From: Anoxybacter fermentans
GTDB lineage: Bacteria > Bacillota > Halanaerobiia > DY22613
Assembly (NCBI RefSeq): GCF_003991135.1
Contig: NZ_CP016379.1
Span: forward strand, 124,001-188,000
Direction of reading: 5' to 3'
DNA length: 64,000 nucleotides
Made by a program: the position numbers and the translations under genes. Under the pieces are notes generated by a model. The model searched no databases, was not told the DNA's origin, and saw only the letters and a program-made list of their open reading frames with translations. Shown in pieces: positions 30,720 to 39,918 of the stretch. The first letter of the stretch is position 1. Every line of letters begins with the position of its first letter.

Positions 30720-31475
30720 ATGAAAAAAATAAGTCTAATTTTATCTATGTTAGTACTTATGTTAGGAGTGGTGGTTGGTCTTTCAGGGTGTACCTCAAAC
30801 AAATCGGTACTAAAGGTTGGGTCAGATATATCTTATCCTCCATTTGAATATGTGGATGAAAAAACCGGGGAATTTATGGGTTTTGATATTGATCTGATCA
30901 GAGCACTTGGTAAAGAGATGGGTTATGAAGTAGAGATTATAAATGCTGCATGGGAAGGAATTATTCCTGGGTTGATAAATGGGAACTATGATCTTATCAT
31001 TTCGGCAATGACCATTACTGATGAAAGAGCCCAGGCAGTTAATTTTTCTGATCCATATTTTACTGCCGGTCAAGTTATTGTTGTCAGAAAGGATAATGAG
31101 GAAATTAAAGAACCCGCTGATTTAAAGGGTAAGGTGGTTACAGTACAGATAGGAACTACCGGTCAATTTGCAGCTGAAAAGATTGAGGGTATTAAGGAGA
31201 TCAAAAAGTTTAATACAACTCCAGAGGCCTTACAGGAGTTGAGAAATGGTTCTGCTGATGCAGCAGTTGTTGATCTGGCGGTGGGTGAGTTATATGTAAA
31301 AGAACATCCAGATGCTAAAATCGTAGGCAAGCCATTTACCGTTGAATATTATGGCATTGCCGTTAAAAAGGGAAATGAAAAATTATTGAAAGAAGTAAAT
31401 AAAGCTCTGGCTACATTAAAGGCAAATGGGAAGTATGATGAGATTTACGAAAAATGGTTCTCAAGCGGGAAGTAA
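30720..31475 (+). CDS. Amino-acid ABC transporter, substrate-binding lipoprotein
   Basis: A 251-residue family-3 solute-binding protein. The signal peptide ends in a lipobox LSGC (Cys24). The mature part begins LKVGSDISYPPFEYVDEKTG, with GFDIDLIRALGKEMGYEVE and AMTITDERAQAVNFSDPY, the classic polar amino-acid binding signature. The lid region VQIGTTGQFAAEK and the final YDEIYEKWF are standard. With the ARG-box upstream, arginine, lysine or ornithine is the most likely ligand. It is the first gene of a three-gene uptake operon. Confidence 0.9.
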   Translation: MKKISLILSMLVLMLGVVVGLSGCTSNKSVLKVGSDISYPPFEYVDEKTGEFMGFDIDLIRALGKEMGYEVEIINAAWEGIIPGLINGNYDLIISAMTITDERAQAVNFSDPYFTAGQVIVVRKDNEEIKEPADLKGKVVTVQIGTTGQFAAEKIEGIKEIKKFNTTPEALQELRNGSADAAVVDLAVGELYVKEHPDAKIVGKPFTVEYYGIAVKKGNEKLLKEVNKALATLKANGKYDEIYEKWFSSGK

Positions 31476-31486
31476 AGGAGTGGGTA

Positions 31487-32158
31487 ATGGTGGATTTTCG
31501 CATAGATTTAATTTTGCAATCCCTGCCTGTGTTGGGGCAGGGACTCTTAATGACATTAGAGTTAACAGTTCTTGCAGTGGCGATTGGTACAGTTCTAGGA
31601 ACATTATTTGGCTTGATGCGGGTATCAAAGAACAAAATCTTTTACTTTCTTGCATCAATGTATGTAGATTTCTTTCGCGGTACTCCCCTATTGGTTCAAC
31701 TTTTTCTGGTTTACATGGGATTACCTCAGATTCTTGGTTTCCCGTTAGATAGATTTACAGCGGCTATTGCTACCCTTAGTCTGAATAGTGGAGCCTATAT
31801 TGCCGAAATAGTAAGAGCCGGGATTCAGTCCATTGATAAAGGACAATGGGAAGCTGCACTATCTTTAGGGATGAATTATCAACAGATGATGAGATATGTT
31901 ATTTTACCTCAGGCATTTAAAAGAATTATACCAGCCCTTGGCAATGAATTTATTGCTATGCTGAAGGACTCATCACTTGTAGCTGTTATATCTTTAGAGG
32001 AGTTATTGAGAAAGGGACAATTGATAATCACCCGGACTTTTAGACCTTTTGAAATTTATTTTGCTGTAGCTATTTTATATCTACTGCTAACTACCCTGAT
32101 TTCCCGATTTATTGCCTATACAGAAAGGAGGCTTAATATTGAGTCAACCGATAATTGA
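31487..32158 (+). CDS. Amino-acid ABC transporter, permease
   Basis: A 223-residue HisM-type permease with about five membrane segments. The cytoplasmic EAA loop reads [21 protein letters not shown] and contacts the ATPase (residues about 122-142, motif cited in part). [13 protein letters not shown] is the conserved early block. ATG 31487 is chosen because AAAGGAG precedes it by eight bases. An ATG at 31454, inside the preceding gene, has no site. It is 11 bases downstream of the binding protein and overlaps the ATPase gene. Confidence 0.9.
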   Translation: MVDFRIDLILQSLPVLGQGLLMTLELTVLAVAIGTVLGTLFGLMRVSKNKIFYFLASMYVDFFRGTPLLVQLFLVYMGLPQILGFPLDRFTAAIATLSLNSGAYIAEIVRAGIQSIDKGQWEAALSLGMNYQQMMRYVILPQAFKRIIPALGNEFIAMLKDSSLVAVISLEELLRKGQLIITRTFRPFEIYFAVAILYLLLTTLISRFIAYTERRLNIESTDN

Positions 32159-32873
32159 AATTAAAGATGTCAATAAATATTTTGGTTCACTTCATGTTTT
32201 AAAAGATATTAATAACCAGGTAAAGCAGGGAGAAGTTCTGGTTATAATCGGGCCAAGTGGCTCGGGTAAAAGTACTCTCTTACGCTGCATTAATCTATTA
32301 GAAGATATAACATCAGGTGAAATTCTTTTTAAGGGGAAAAAGATAAATGATCCTGAGGTAAATATTACTCAGATCCGGCAGGAAATTGGGATGGTATTTC
32401 AGCATTTTAATCTATTTCCTCATAAAAGTGTAATAGAAAATATTACATTGGCTCCTGAAAAAGTAAAAGGACTGGACTTAGAAGAAGCAAGGGAGATTGC
32501 CCTTAATTTGCTTGAAAGAGTTGGTCTAAAAGATAAAGCAGATAATTATCCTGATCAATTATCAGGAGGGCAAAAACAGCGGGTTGCTATTGCAAGAGCC
32601 CTTGCCATGCAGCCCGAGGTAATGCTTTTTGATGAACCAACCTCTGCCTTAGACCCGGAGATGGTTGGGGATGTGTTAGAGGTAATGAAAGAATTGGCAA
32701 AGGATGGTATGACCATGATTGTTGTGACCCATGAGATGGGTTTTGCCAGAGAAGTGGCTGATAGGGTAATTTTTATGGATGGGGGTCAGATTGTGGAAGA
32801 GGGAACACCTGAAAGGATTTTTAACAATCCTTGTGAAAAAAGAACCCGGGAGTTTTTGAGTAAAGTATTATAG
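32139..32873 (+). CDS. Amino-acid ABC transporter, ATP-binding protein (TTG start)
   Basis: A 244-residue GlnQ/HisP-type ATPase. Walker A is GPSGSGKST, the Q-loop is [12 protein letters not shown], the signature is LSGGQKQR, Walker B is [12 protein letters not shown], and the H-loop is VVTHEMGFA. The start is TTG at 32139, seven bases after AAAGGAGG. The in-frame ATG upstream would place the ribosome site inside the coding region. The gene overlaps the permease by 20 bases, which suggests translational coupling. It energises uptake of the ligand bound by the lipoprotein. Confidence 0.92.
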   Translation: MSQPIIEIKDVNKYFGSLHVLKDINNQVKQGEVLVIIGPSGSGKSTLLRCINLLEDITSGEILFKGKKINDPEVNITQIRQEIGMVFQHFNLFPHKSVIENITLAPEKVKGLDLEEAREIALNLLERVGLKDKADNYPDQLSGGQKQRVAIARALAMQPEVMLFDEPTSALDPEMVGDVLEVMKELAKDGMTMIVVTHEMGFAREVADRVIFMDGGQIVEEGTPERIFNNPCEKRTREFLSKVL

Positions 32874-32877
32874 ACTT

Positions 32878-32993
32878 TAAAAAGCTGATGTTTTCATTTT
32901 AAAAGAAATTTTTCATTAAACCGTCTTTTTCTTCTATTTAATTAAGATGGTTTAATGAAAAATTTTATGGTGGTCAAAATCAGTTTTTTATGA
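32878..32993 (+). repeat. Short, diverged relative of the palindromic element
   Basis: The arms AAAAAGCTGAT...GAAATTTTTCATTAAACCGTC and the matching right side pair around an unrelated AT-rich centre. The ends and arm sequence resemble the 220-bp family, but the GC-rich centre is absent. No target duplication is visible. It sits directly after the ABC ATPase stop and could act as its transcript end. Confidence 0.55.
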
Positions 32994-33071
32994 TAAAGCA
33001 ATTATAATTTACAAAAAGATAAGTAATACAAAAAGGTATCTAGAATAATATGTTATGTATAAATTTATTAT

Positions 33072-33123
33072 AACCCGCCAGAAAATGCTCCGATTTGTTG
33101 GAGTGATTAAAGGCGGGTTTTTA
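33072..33123 (+). terminator. Branched terminator hairpin
   Basis: AACCCGCC pairs with GGCGGGTT around a 32-base loop that itself contains a CTCC/GGAG hairpin, followed by TTTTTAA. Confidence 0.65.
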
Positions 33124-33299
33124 ATATATTGATAAAAATTGTTAATTTATAATTGAATTTAATGATTAAATATATTATAATATAGTTGGCATAAATATTG
33201 GAAAATTAATCTTAAGTAGTTTTTTATACGTTTTTTTAAATGTAATTTATTTTTTTATAAATTATTGTTTTACAAATAATTTTAAAGGCGGGAGAGTTT

Positions 33300-34065
33300 A
33301 TGGAGGTTTATAAAATAACAAATTTATGTAAAACTTACAAAAAAGGTTCTGTTATTGCCAATAAGGATATTAATTTAACTATTAAAGAAGGAGAAATATT
33401 TGGCTTATTGGGCCCAAATGAGGCGGGAAAGACAACTCTGGTAAAACAGATGGTCGGGCTTTTAAAGCCTACGAAAGGAAGTATTAAATTTTACGACCAG
33501 GAAGTGAGTTCAAATCCTGAAGTAGTTACTCATTTTATTGGTTATATGACACAGAGAATAGGGACATTGGGTGATTTGCGGGTACATGTTAGATGAATCT
33601 ACCAATTACCTTGATCCCGTACATCGCAAACAGGTCTGGGACAAATTATTGGAATTAAATAGAACACAGGGTTTGATTATTATTCTGGTAACACATAATG
33701 TTATCGAAGCGGAAAAAGTGTTGCAAAAAGTGGGATTGATTAATCATGGCGAAGTAAGAGCTATTGATACAGTAGGGGAGTTGAAAAAGAGAATTTCCCG
33801 TAAAGTAAAATTGGAGATGAAATTAAATTCCACTGCGGAGGGCCTGGATTTCATTTTATTATAGAGTCAAAAATTTCAGATTGTTCCTCAGGGAGAAAAT
33901 CAATGGACAATTTATATTGAAGAAAATGACCTTGAAGATGCTGTGCATTTTGTTATTGAAAACATAGGTTTAAAGAAGTTGAATGATTTTAGAATATTGA
34001 CTCCAACATTAGAAGATGTATATATTCAACTGAGTGGGAGGGTTAAAAACGATGAGAGTAATTAA
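33300..34065 (+). pseudogene. ABC-2 type transporter ATPase, decayed
   Basis: An N-terminal part (33300-33596) has a damaged P-loop GPNEAGKTT (a glycine of GPNGAGKTT became glutamate). A deletion then removes the Q-loop to signature region and shifts the frame. The sequence resumes at LDESTNYLDPVHRKQVWDKL (Walker B/D-loop), then hits TAG at 33862. The same frame continues to a normal ABC-2 ATPase tail ending TLEDVYIQLSG. Three independent lesions show a long-dead gene. It would have paired with the permease remnant that follows. Confidence 0.75.
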
Positions 34066-34727
34066 TGCTTATGTTAGTAATAATGGTAGAGTGGTAATTG
34101 ACAAAGGGAAGTTAATGTCCAGAATATACAGATAATTTTAGGTGTATTTTAACCTGGCTTTTGTTCGGTGGGCAAATGTTCGGAATGAGTAGTATTTTCA
34201 TATTTTAATTGGCCCATTGTTTCCATTGTGAAAATGATCTGGATTATTTTGCAACGCTTCCTTTTTCTAAACTTCAATTGATTTTAGGATTTACGACTAT
34301 AAGTACAATTTTTACTATTCCTGGTATGTTGTTAACATTGTTTATTGGTAAATTATGGTTAAATTTCCCCATTGTATTTCATCCCATGATTGTTGTAGTA
34401 ATGATTTTCTCCGGTTTATCGATGGTTGGTTTAGGAACACTGTATGGGGTTTGTGCCAGAAATGGACACCATGCCAATATGTTGAATAATATAACAATGA
34501 TGATTATAATGTTTTTATCTCCGGTATTGATTCCAATTGAGAATTTACCCGTTATATTCAGATATACTTCCAAGTTGTTTCCCACAAGTTATGCAGCCGA
34601 TGCATTCAGGTCAGTTTTGTTGGGAGTGGTAGATAAGACTTTTTATATTAATCTAACATGTCTAATATTGTTTACTATTGGTCTGTTGTATTTTGCTGTC
34701 AAAAAATTAGACTGGCGGGTAGAATAA
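34052..34727 (+). pseudogene. ABC-2 type permease, decayed
   Basis: An intact-looking start (ATG 34052, overlapping the ATPase end, MRVINAYVSNNG) stops after 27 codons. About 60 bases later a C-terminal half appears (LDYFATLPFSKLQLILGF onward). It has four to five hydrophobic segments and the ABC-2 block SPVLIPIENLPVIFRY...FPTSYAADAFRSVLLG. The middle of the gene is deleted. After it, an imperfect inverted repeat (about 34731-34750 with 34795-34812) may be its old terminator. Confidence 0.7.
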
Positions 34728-34929
34728 GGATTCCATTAATTATTTTCAGATTAAGCTTTTATTTTAACTTAAAATCGGCAAGTAAACCGAAAATAAATGG
34801 AATTCTCTCTTAAACAGATGTCCTAAAGCCAGTTTTACGCTTTTTGATCTTTAAAAACTACATATTAGTAACTAATGTAAAGCAAACGTCCATATTGATG
34901 CGATAGAAATTAAGCCACCTTTCGGGGTT

Positions 34930-35214
34930 TTGCAAAATGAATGTTGTCCAACTGTCTTTTTATGCAAAAACAACAGTTTTAAAGAAGCATTTAAGCCTGT
35001 GGCGGATATAATTGTTTACTCTTTCAAGCCATTTACTTGGAACAAATCTAATATATTTAAAGTATTATTAGATATAGAAAATGATATTTATGAAAATTTT
35101 AAAATAGTCACTTACCCATCGTTAATTTTTATAAATGAAAAAAGTCAAGTTGAAAAAATATTAGTTGGCTGGAAAAAGAGCCATATGAAAGAAATTAACA
35201 ATTTTATAAAATAA
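34930..35214 (+). CDS. Small thioredoxin-like remnant or hypothetical protein
   Basis: The frame is open from about 34876 but has no ATG. A TTG at 34930 is the nearest start and lacks a clear ribosome site. The product (about 94 residues) has a C-terminal half reading NFKIVTYPSLIFINEKSQVEKILVGW, the cis-proline strand and following hairpin of a thioredoxin fold. The N-terminal NECCPTVFLCK has cysteines but not a normal WCxxC context. It is embedded among pseudogenes, so a fragment is likely. Function is not assignable. Confidence 0.3.
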   Translation: MQNECCPTVFLCKNNSFKEAFKPVADIIVYSFKPFTWNKSNIFKVLLDIENDIYENFKIVTYPSLIFINEKSQVEKILVGWKKSHMKEINNFIK

Positions 35215-35249
35215 TTTCATTGGATTATAAAATAACTTTATCAGGGGGT

Positions 35250-35522
35250 ATGAAAATGCAAGAGTACATAATTAAAACTAATAATTTATCTAAAAAGTTT
35301 GGTGATAGAGAGGTTGTTAAAAAACTTAACCTGAAAATTAAAAAAGGAGAAATATATGGTTTAATCGGACCAAACGGAGCGGGTAGAACTACTACAATAC
35401 TGTTGTTAAATGGGTTTTACAGGCCAACCAATGGGAGCATATATATAAATAATATTGATGTGACAAAAGATGAAATTAGTCATAAAAAAAATTGGTTCTC
35501 CGTCAAATGTTGTGAAAGATAA
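35250..35522 (+). pseudogene. ABC transporter ATPase, N-terminal fragment truncated near the IS
   Basis: It starts at ATG 35250 after AGGGGG. It covers only the first strand, a P-loop GPNGAGRTT (the essential lysine is arginine) and GFYRPTNGSIYINNID. Homology to ABC ATPases stops near 35495, about 30 bases before the ISL3 element. No downstream half is found on the other side of the IS, so a deletion accompanied or followed insertion. Confidence 0.7.
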
Positions 35523-35524
35523 GT

Positions 35525-36833
35525 TGGCTCCGTTGAATTGATTGGTGAAGTGATTTTGGAATAAACATTTAAATTTAATAACTTAACATTGCATTAAATA
35601 CTCTTCTCCTTAGATTCATAACATTTGGAACACCATATCCAATCCTTTTGATCAATTTAATCTTGTTATTGATACCCTCAGCAAAGCCATTGGTTATCTT
35701 AGTCTTAAAATAATTTAGTATTTTTTCTTCCCATCTTTGTATTATCTTTTTTACCTGGTAAAAAGGTATCAGCTTGCTTTTTATTACTTCTTTATACCAC
35801 CTTTTTAGAGCTCTGGTAGCTTCTTTTACATCATCTAGCTGCAATAAGTCTCTGAATTCCTCTTTTAGTTCCCAGGCTTTTTCTAAAGCTGGGCTGAGTT
35901 CAAATAATTCGATGAGCTTTTCATGTTCTTCATCTGTCAGTTCTTCAGCTCGTTTTTGGAGTAATAAACGAATTTGAAAAAACTTTCTTCTCTGATGATT
36001 ATTTACTGTTTGTTGAACTTGTTTTCTAACTTCGTCAAGGGCTTTGTTCATTAAAGTTACAAGGTGAAATTTATCTATAACAATTTTTGCATGAGTAAAT
36101 GCTGCATCTGCTACTGCTTTGAACGGCCGCCACATATCCATAGAAATCGATTGAATTTGCCGTCTTTGTTCATCTTCCCAACAATTAAAGTAGTTAATTA
36201 AATCATCCTTTTTGCGAGTAGGTAAAATGTCAATTAACTCCCGATTAATTGGATCTGTAATGCTAACTCCATATTTATGGCGTTTTAAAACTGCAAATTC
36301 ATCGATACTGATGGCTTTTAATTGACTAAGTTTTGAAAGTTGTTGTTCAATGAGAGGGTCAATTACTTTTTTAACTGCATTATTAACAGCTGTATAACTT
36401 AACCCGTTTTCTCTAGCAACTTTAGAATAATCCTTGCTGACAGTTTCTTTAGCAAGATATTTATCAAAGCGTTTGGTTTTACGGGCATATTTATCAATAC
36501 TTTCATATTTTTCAGGGATACCCCTCTTATGACAATAAGGACAACGATATCTTTTCTTTAGAAGTCTAATGATTACTAGTTTACCTCTTATGGGGATGTC
36601 TCTAATATTTTGCCATTTTGTATCATGGATTTTATTAGTGATATTACCACACTGAGGACACACAATATGATTTTTCTTTGCTTCAGCAATAAAAATATAT
36701 CTGTCCTCCGTTGAAATAATTTCAGTTGCAATAATGTCTGGCAAATCAAGAAATTTTATGATATTATTATCTTGCATTTGCTGGGCTCCTTTCTTTGGTT
36801 TTTAGTTCGCAACTAATTAATTCAACGGGGCCA
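35525..36833 (-). mobile_element. ISL3-family insertion sequence
   Basis: The element is bounded by imperfect inverted repeats, TGGCTCCGTTGAATTGATTG on the left and the complement of TGGCCCCGTTGAATTAATTA on the right. It encodes one transposase. No convincing target duplication is seen. An 11-bp inverted pair AATGTTGTGAA (35506-35516) and its complement (36866-36876) lies outside both ends, with unknown meaning. Confidence 0.8.
35575..36777 (-). CDS. ISL3-family transposase
   Basis: A 400-residue, apparently intact transposase. The N-terminal zinc fingers are CPQCGN and CPYCHKRG, with a helix-turn-helix region near residue 110 (KVARENGLSYTAVNNAVKKV). The DDE catalytic core includes ISIDEFAVLKRHKY (first Asp), DMWRPFKAVADAAFTHAKIVID with KFHLV (second Asp region), and the C-terminal TNGFAEGINNKIKLIKR with the catalytic Glu. 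The ISL3 family usually makes 8-bp duplications. The gene reads opposite to its neighbours. It could still be active. Confidence 0.93.
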   Translation of the reverse strand: MQDNNIIKFLDLPDIIATEIISTEDRYIFIAEAKKNHIVCPQCGNITNKIHDTKWQNIRDIPIRGKLVIIRLLKKRYRCPYCHKRGIPEKYESIDKYARKTKRFDKYLAKETVSKDYSKVARENGLSYTAVNNAVKKVIDPLIEQQLSKLSQLKAISIDEFAVLKRHKYGVSITDPINRELIDILPTRKKDDLINYFNCWEDEQRRQIQSISMDMWRPFKAVADAAFTHAKIVIDKFHLVTLMNKALDEVRKQVQQTVNNHQRRKFFQIRLLLQKRAEELTDEEHEKLIELFELSPALEKAWELKEEFRDLLQLDDVKEATRALKRWYKEVIKSKLIPFYQVKKIIQRWEEKILNYFKTKITNGFAEGINNKIKLIKRIGYGVPNVMNLRRRVFNAMLSY

Positions 36834-36937
36834 GCAAATGCCTTTTTATTTTTTATAATTTTTTCTTCACAACATTAATTATAGACCCAATAAAATTTAC
36901 TCTATTTTGAAGTGGAGAATTATAAGTTCGATTTTTA

Positions 36938-37045
36938 TTGCTGCTGTAATTGTATTTGGCCCGGTTGATTAGGTGAGTAAAATATCTCTCACCTTTCAAA
37001 TAATTCACAGTAAATAAAAAGGAATCTTGATTTTTAGGAAGAATT
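36938..37045 (+). pseudogene. Decayed 3' end of a prsW paralogue
   Basis: About 105 bases run parallel to the 3' end and downstream flank of the intact prsW gene (about 42886-42990). Shared stretches include ATTGCTGCT, TGGCCCG, CACCTTTCAAATAATT/CGCCTTTCAAATAATT and the following AGTAA-CAAA-AGGAAT. Read in the corresponding frame it has two stops. The rest of the 460-base gap after the IS holds no gene, only AT-rich sequence leading to the next operon. Confidence 0.6.
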
Positions 37046-37299
37046 TATTAAAGAAAGGTAATAAAATATAAAGTTTCAAATAAGTTTTGTGTAATTTGCA
37101 TGCTATTTTTAATACAGATATACAATTTTCCTTACCAGTATATTCTGAATCATCTAACAATTCCAAATGATTGTTTTACTATTTTTTGGTAGAAAATCCC
37201 TGACTGTCCTTCTTTAATTCCCTTTTGGTTGATTAATCAGAAGATATATTTATCTTGATTTAAATATCAATCATTAAACTAAAAAAGGGGGATTTAAAA

Positions 37300-38298
37300 A
37301 TGATGAAAAGGGGTCTAACTCTGGTTATTTTGGTTGGGGTCTTGCTTTTGTCCATTACAGGGATGGTATTGGCAAAGGGTAGAGTGGCAATTATTTTTGC
37401 TACAGGGGGTTTAGGTGATAAGTCCTTTAACGATTCTGCTTATGAAGGAATGCTTTTGGCAAAAGAAAAATTTGGAATTGAATTTGATCAGGCTGAACCT
37501 ACAGCAATTGCTGAATATGAAACTTTTTTGACTCAGTTTGCTAATACCCGTCGATATGATTTGATTATTTCCATTGGGTTTGATCAGGCTGATGCCTTAA
37601 GTAAAGTTGCTGACAGGTTTCCCAATCAAAAATTTGCTATTGTTGATATGGTAGTTGATAAACCAAATGTGGCATCTTATGTTTATAAAGAAAAAGAGAG
37701 AGGATTTCTTTTGGGAGTAGCTGCTGCTCTTATGACAACCAGAGCTGATGATCCTAGAGTTAATCCAGAAAAAATAGTTGGGGTTATTGGGGGAATGAAA
37801 ATTCCATTAATTGATGCTAATATAGCAGGTTTTATTGCCGGAGCAAAATATATCGATCCAGAGGTTAAAGTTCTTTATTCCTATGTTGGTAGTTGGGCAG
37901 ATCCAGCTAAAGGTAAAGAATTGGCCCTTTCTATGTTTGAACAGGGCGCAGATATTATCTGGGGAGCTGCTGGTAGATCCGGTCTGGGAGTTATTAAAGC
38001 TGCTGAAGAGCAAAATCGTTTTGTTATTGGTGCAGACTCAGATCAAGGTTATTTAGCACCTAATAATGTTTTAACTAATGGTATGAAATTTGTTAATAAT
38101 ACTGTTTTAATTGCTATCAAACAGGTTTTGGATAATGAATTCCAACCCGGTATTCATTTATTGGGAGTTAAAGAAAATGCTTTAGGTTATACAAAGAATC
38201 TTTTACCGGATGATATTATTAAAAAATTAGAGGAAGTTAAGATTAAAATGATAAATGGTGAAATAGAGATTCCAGATAAAATTGAAGATATAGAATAG
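37300..38298 (+). CDS. BMP-family nucleoside ABC transporter, substrate-binding protein
   Basis: A 332-residue BMP/Med family protein (PnrA-like). RVAIIFATGGLGDKSFNDSAYEG is the family N-terminal signature (cited in part). GFDQADALSKVADRFPNQKFAIVD, KERGFLLGVAAALMT and VIGADSDQGYLAPNNVLT follow in the usual order. Relatives bind purine nucleosides such as guanosine, inosine and adenosine. The signal peptide ends GMVLA-KG without a lipobox cysteine, unlike most Gram-positive BMP proteins, which suggests release to a periplasm or the outside. It begins the operon that continues with an ATPase and two permeases. Confidence 0.9.
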   Translation: MMKRGLTLVILVGVLLLSITGMVLAKGRVAIIFATGGLGDKSFNDSAYEGMLLAKEKFGIEFDQAEPTAIAEYETFLTQFANTRRYDLIISIGFDQADALSKVADRFPNQKFAIVDMVVDKPNVASYVYKEKERGFLLGVAAALMTTRADDPRVNPEKIVGVIGGMKIPLIDANIAGFIAGAKYIDPEVKVLYSYVGSWADPAKGKELALSMFEQGADIIWGAAGRSGLGVIKAAEEQNRFVIGADSDQGYLAPNNVLTNGMKFVNNTVLIAIKQVLDNEFQPGIHLLGVKENALGYTKNLLPDDIIKKLEEVKIKMINGEIEIPDKIEDIE

Positions 38299-38301
38299 TA
38301 G

Positions 38302-38328
38302 GATAAGGGGCATCTTTTGCCCCTTATC
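38302..38328 (+). terminator. Intra-operon hairpin after the binding-protein gene
   Basis: A perfect 10-bp stem GATAAGGGGC / GCCCCTTATC with a 7-base loop but no strong T-run. It probably stabilises the binding-protein mRNA and partially terminates, giving more binding protein than membrane components. Confidence 0.7.
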
Positions 38329-38385
38329 TGATAGAATTTTCTTTAAAACCTTTAGATAAAATTTAAGTTTGGGAAGTGATGAGTA

Positions 38386-39918
38386 ATGAAAGCGGTGATG
38401 TTAAAAAACATAACTAAACGTTTTGGAGATATAATAGCCAATAATTCCGTTAATTTAGAGGTAAACAAAGGAGAGATTCATTGTATTTTAGGAGAAAATG
38501 GTGCTGGAAAGACTACTTTGATGAAGATTCTCTTCGGATTGTATTCAAAGGATAGTGGAAGTATTTATATTAATGAAAAGGAAGTAGAGATTAATAGTCC
38601 GCGGGAAGCAATTGCTCTGGGGATTGGAATGATTCATCAACATTTTATGTTGGTTAATCGTTTGACAGTGACGGAAAATATTGTTGCCGGCCTTGAACCG
38701 AAAAATGGAATTTTTATAGATCAGGCCAGAGCTAAAAAGGCAGTCAGGGAGTTATCAGAAAGATATGGTTTGAAAGTTAATCCTGATGCTAAAATTGAAA
38801 ATATTTCTGTGGGGGAACAGCAGAGGGTGGAAATATTAAAAGCCCTTTATCGCCAGGCTGATATTTTGATTTTAGATGAACCTACGGCTGTTTTGACTCC
38901 CCAGGAAGTAGAAGAACTTTTTGCTGTTATGGAGAAATTAAAAAAAGACGGAAAAACTATTATTTTCATTACTCATAAATTAAAAGAGACGATGGCTATC
39001 TCTGATCGGATAACTATCTTAAGAGATGGTAAAAATGTGGGTACTGTTAAAACAGAGGAGACTACTCCTAAGGAACTTGCCCGAATGATGGTGGGCCGTG
39101 AAGTTATTTTAAAAGTTGATAAACAGTTTAAAAATCCAGGTGATGTTGTACTACAGGTTGAGAACCTGTATGCTACCAATAAAAAAAGTTATTTAAGGCT
39201 TAAAAATATAAATTTTTCGATAAAAAGGGGAGAAATATTGGGTGTTGCAGGCGTAGAGGGAAATGGTCAATTAGAATTAGAGGAGATATTGATGGGATTA
39301 ATGGAGGTTGACCAGGGAAAAATTTTCTTTAATAATCAGGAGATAACTAAATTAAGTACAGCAGCTAGAAGAGAGTTAGGGCTGGCTCATATTCCTTCAG
39401 ACCGACTTAGACGGGGATTGATTGGCAATTTTGATCTGGAGAGAAATATTATTCTGGGTTTAGAGTGGAATAAACCTTTTGCTAAAAAAGGTATATTGGT
39501 CCATAATCAAATTCAAAGTTATAGTCAAAAGGTTATGAAACAATTTGATGTACGGAGTATTAGCAGTAAAGCAAGAGCCTTTGAGCTTTCTGGGGGAAAT
39601 CAGCAGAAGTTGATTATTGGCAGGGAGTTGTCCCGCAATCCTGAGTTGATTATAGCTGCCCAACCGACCCGGGGTGTTGATGTGGGAGCTATTGAATATA
39701 TTCATAAATTATTGTTAGAGATGAGGGATAAGGGGAAAGGGATTTTATTAATCACTGCTGAATTGGATGAATTACGGGCATTAAGTGATAGAGTAATTGT
39801 TCTTTATGAGGGAGAGATTGTGGCAGAAGGTAAGATAGATGATTTTACCGATGAAGAGTTGGGCTTGTTGATGGCTGGTCAAGGATTGGAGGAGATAAAA
39901 GATGCCGGAAGGAGTTAA
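38386..39918 (+). CDS. Nucleoside ABC transporter, tandem ATP-binding protein
   Basis: A 510-residue protein with two ATPase modules (NupO/YufO type). The N-terminal module is complete: GENGAGKTT (about residue 36), IHQHFMLV, signature ISVGEQQRVEI, DEPTAVLTP, ITHK. The C-terminal module has a degenerate P-loop GVEGNGQLELE, then LSGGNQQKLIIGREL and AQPTRGVDVGA in place of the usual DEPTRGVD, so only one ATP site is fully canonical, as is common in this family. It overlaps the following permease by 17 bases. Confidence 0.92.
   Translation: MKAVMLKNITKRFGDIIANNSVNLEVNKGEIHCILGENGAGKTTLMKILFGLYSKDSGSIYINEKEVEINSPREAIALGIGMIHQHFMLVNRLTVTENIVAGLEPKNGIFIDQARAKKAVRELSERYGLKVNPDAKIENISVGEQQRVEILKALYRQADILILDEPTAVLTPQEVEELFAVMEKLKKDGKTIIFITHKLKETMAISDRITILRDGKNVGTVKTEETTPKELARMMVGREVILKVDKQFKNPGDVVLQVENLYATNKKSYLRLKNINFSIKRGEILGVAGVEGNGQLELEEILMGLMEVDQGKIFFNNQEITKLSTAARRELGLAHIPSDRLRRGLIGNFDLERNIILGLEWNKPFAKKGILVHNQIQSYSQKVMKQFDVRSISSKARAFELSGGNQQKLIIGRELSRNPELIIAAQPTRGVDVGAIEYIHKLLLEMRDKGKGILLITAELDELRALSDRVIVLYEGEIVAEGKIDDFTDEELGLLMAGQGLEEIKDAGRS

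Noticed and set aside
35517-36842. Target-site duplication of the ISL3 element
   Set aside because: The 8-9 bases on each side (AGATAAGTT and AGCAAATGC) do not match, so none is claimed. The outer 11-bp AATGTTGTGAA inverted pair may be chance in AT-rich DNA.
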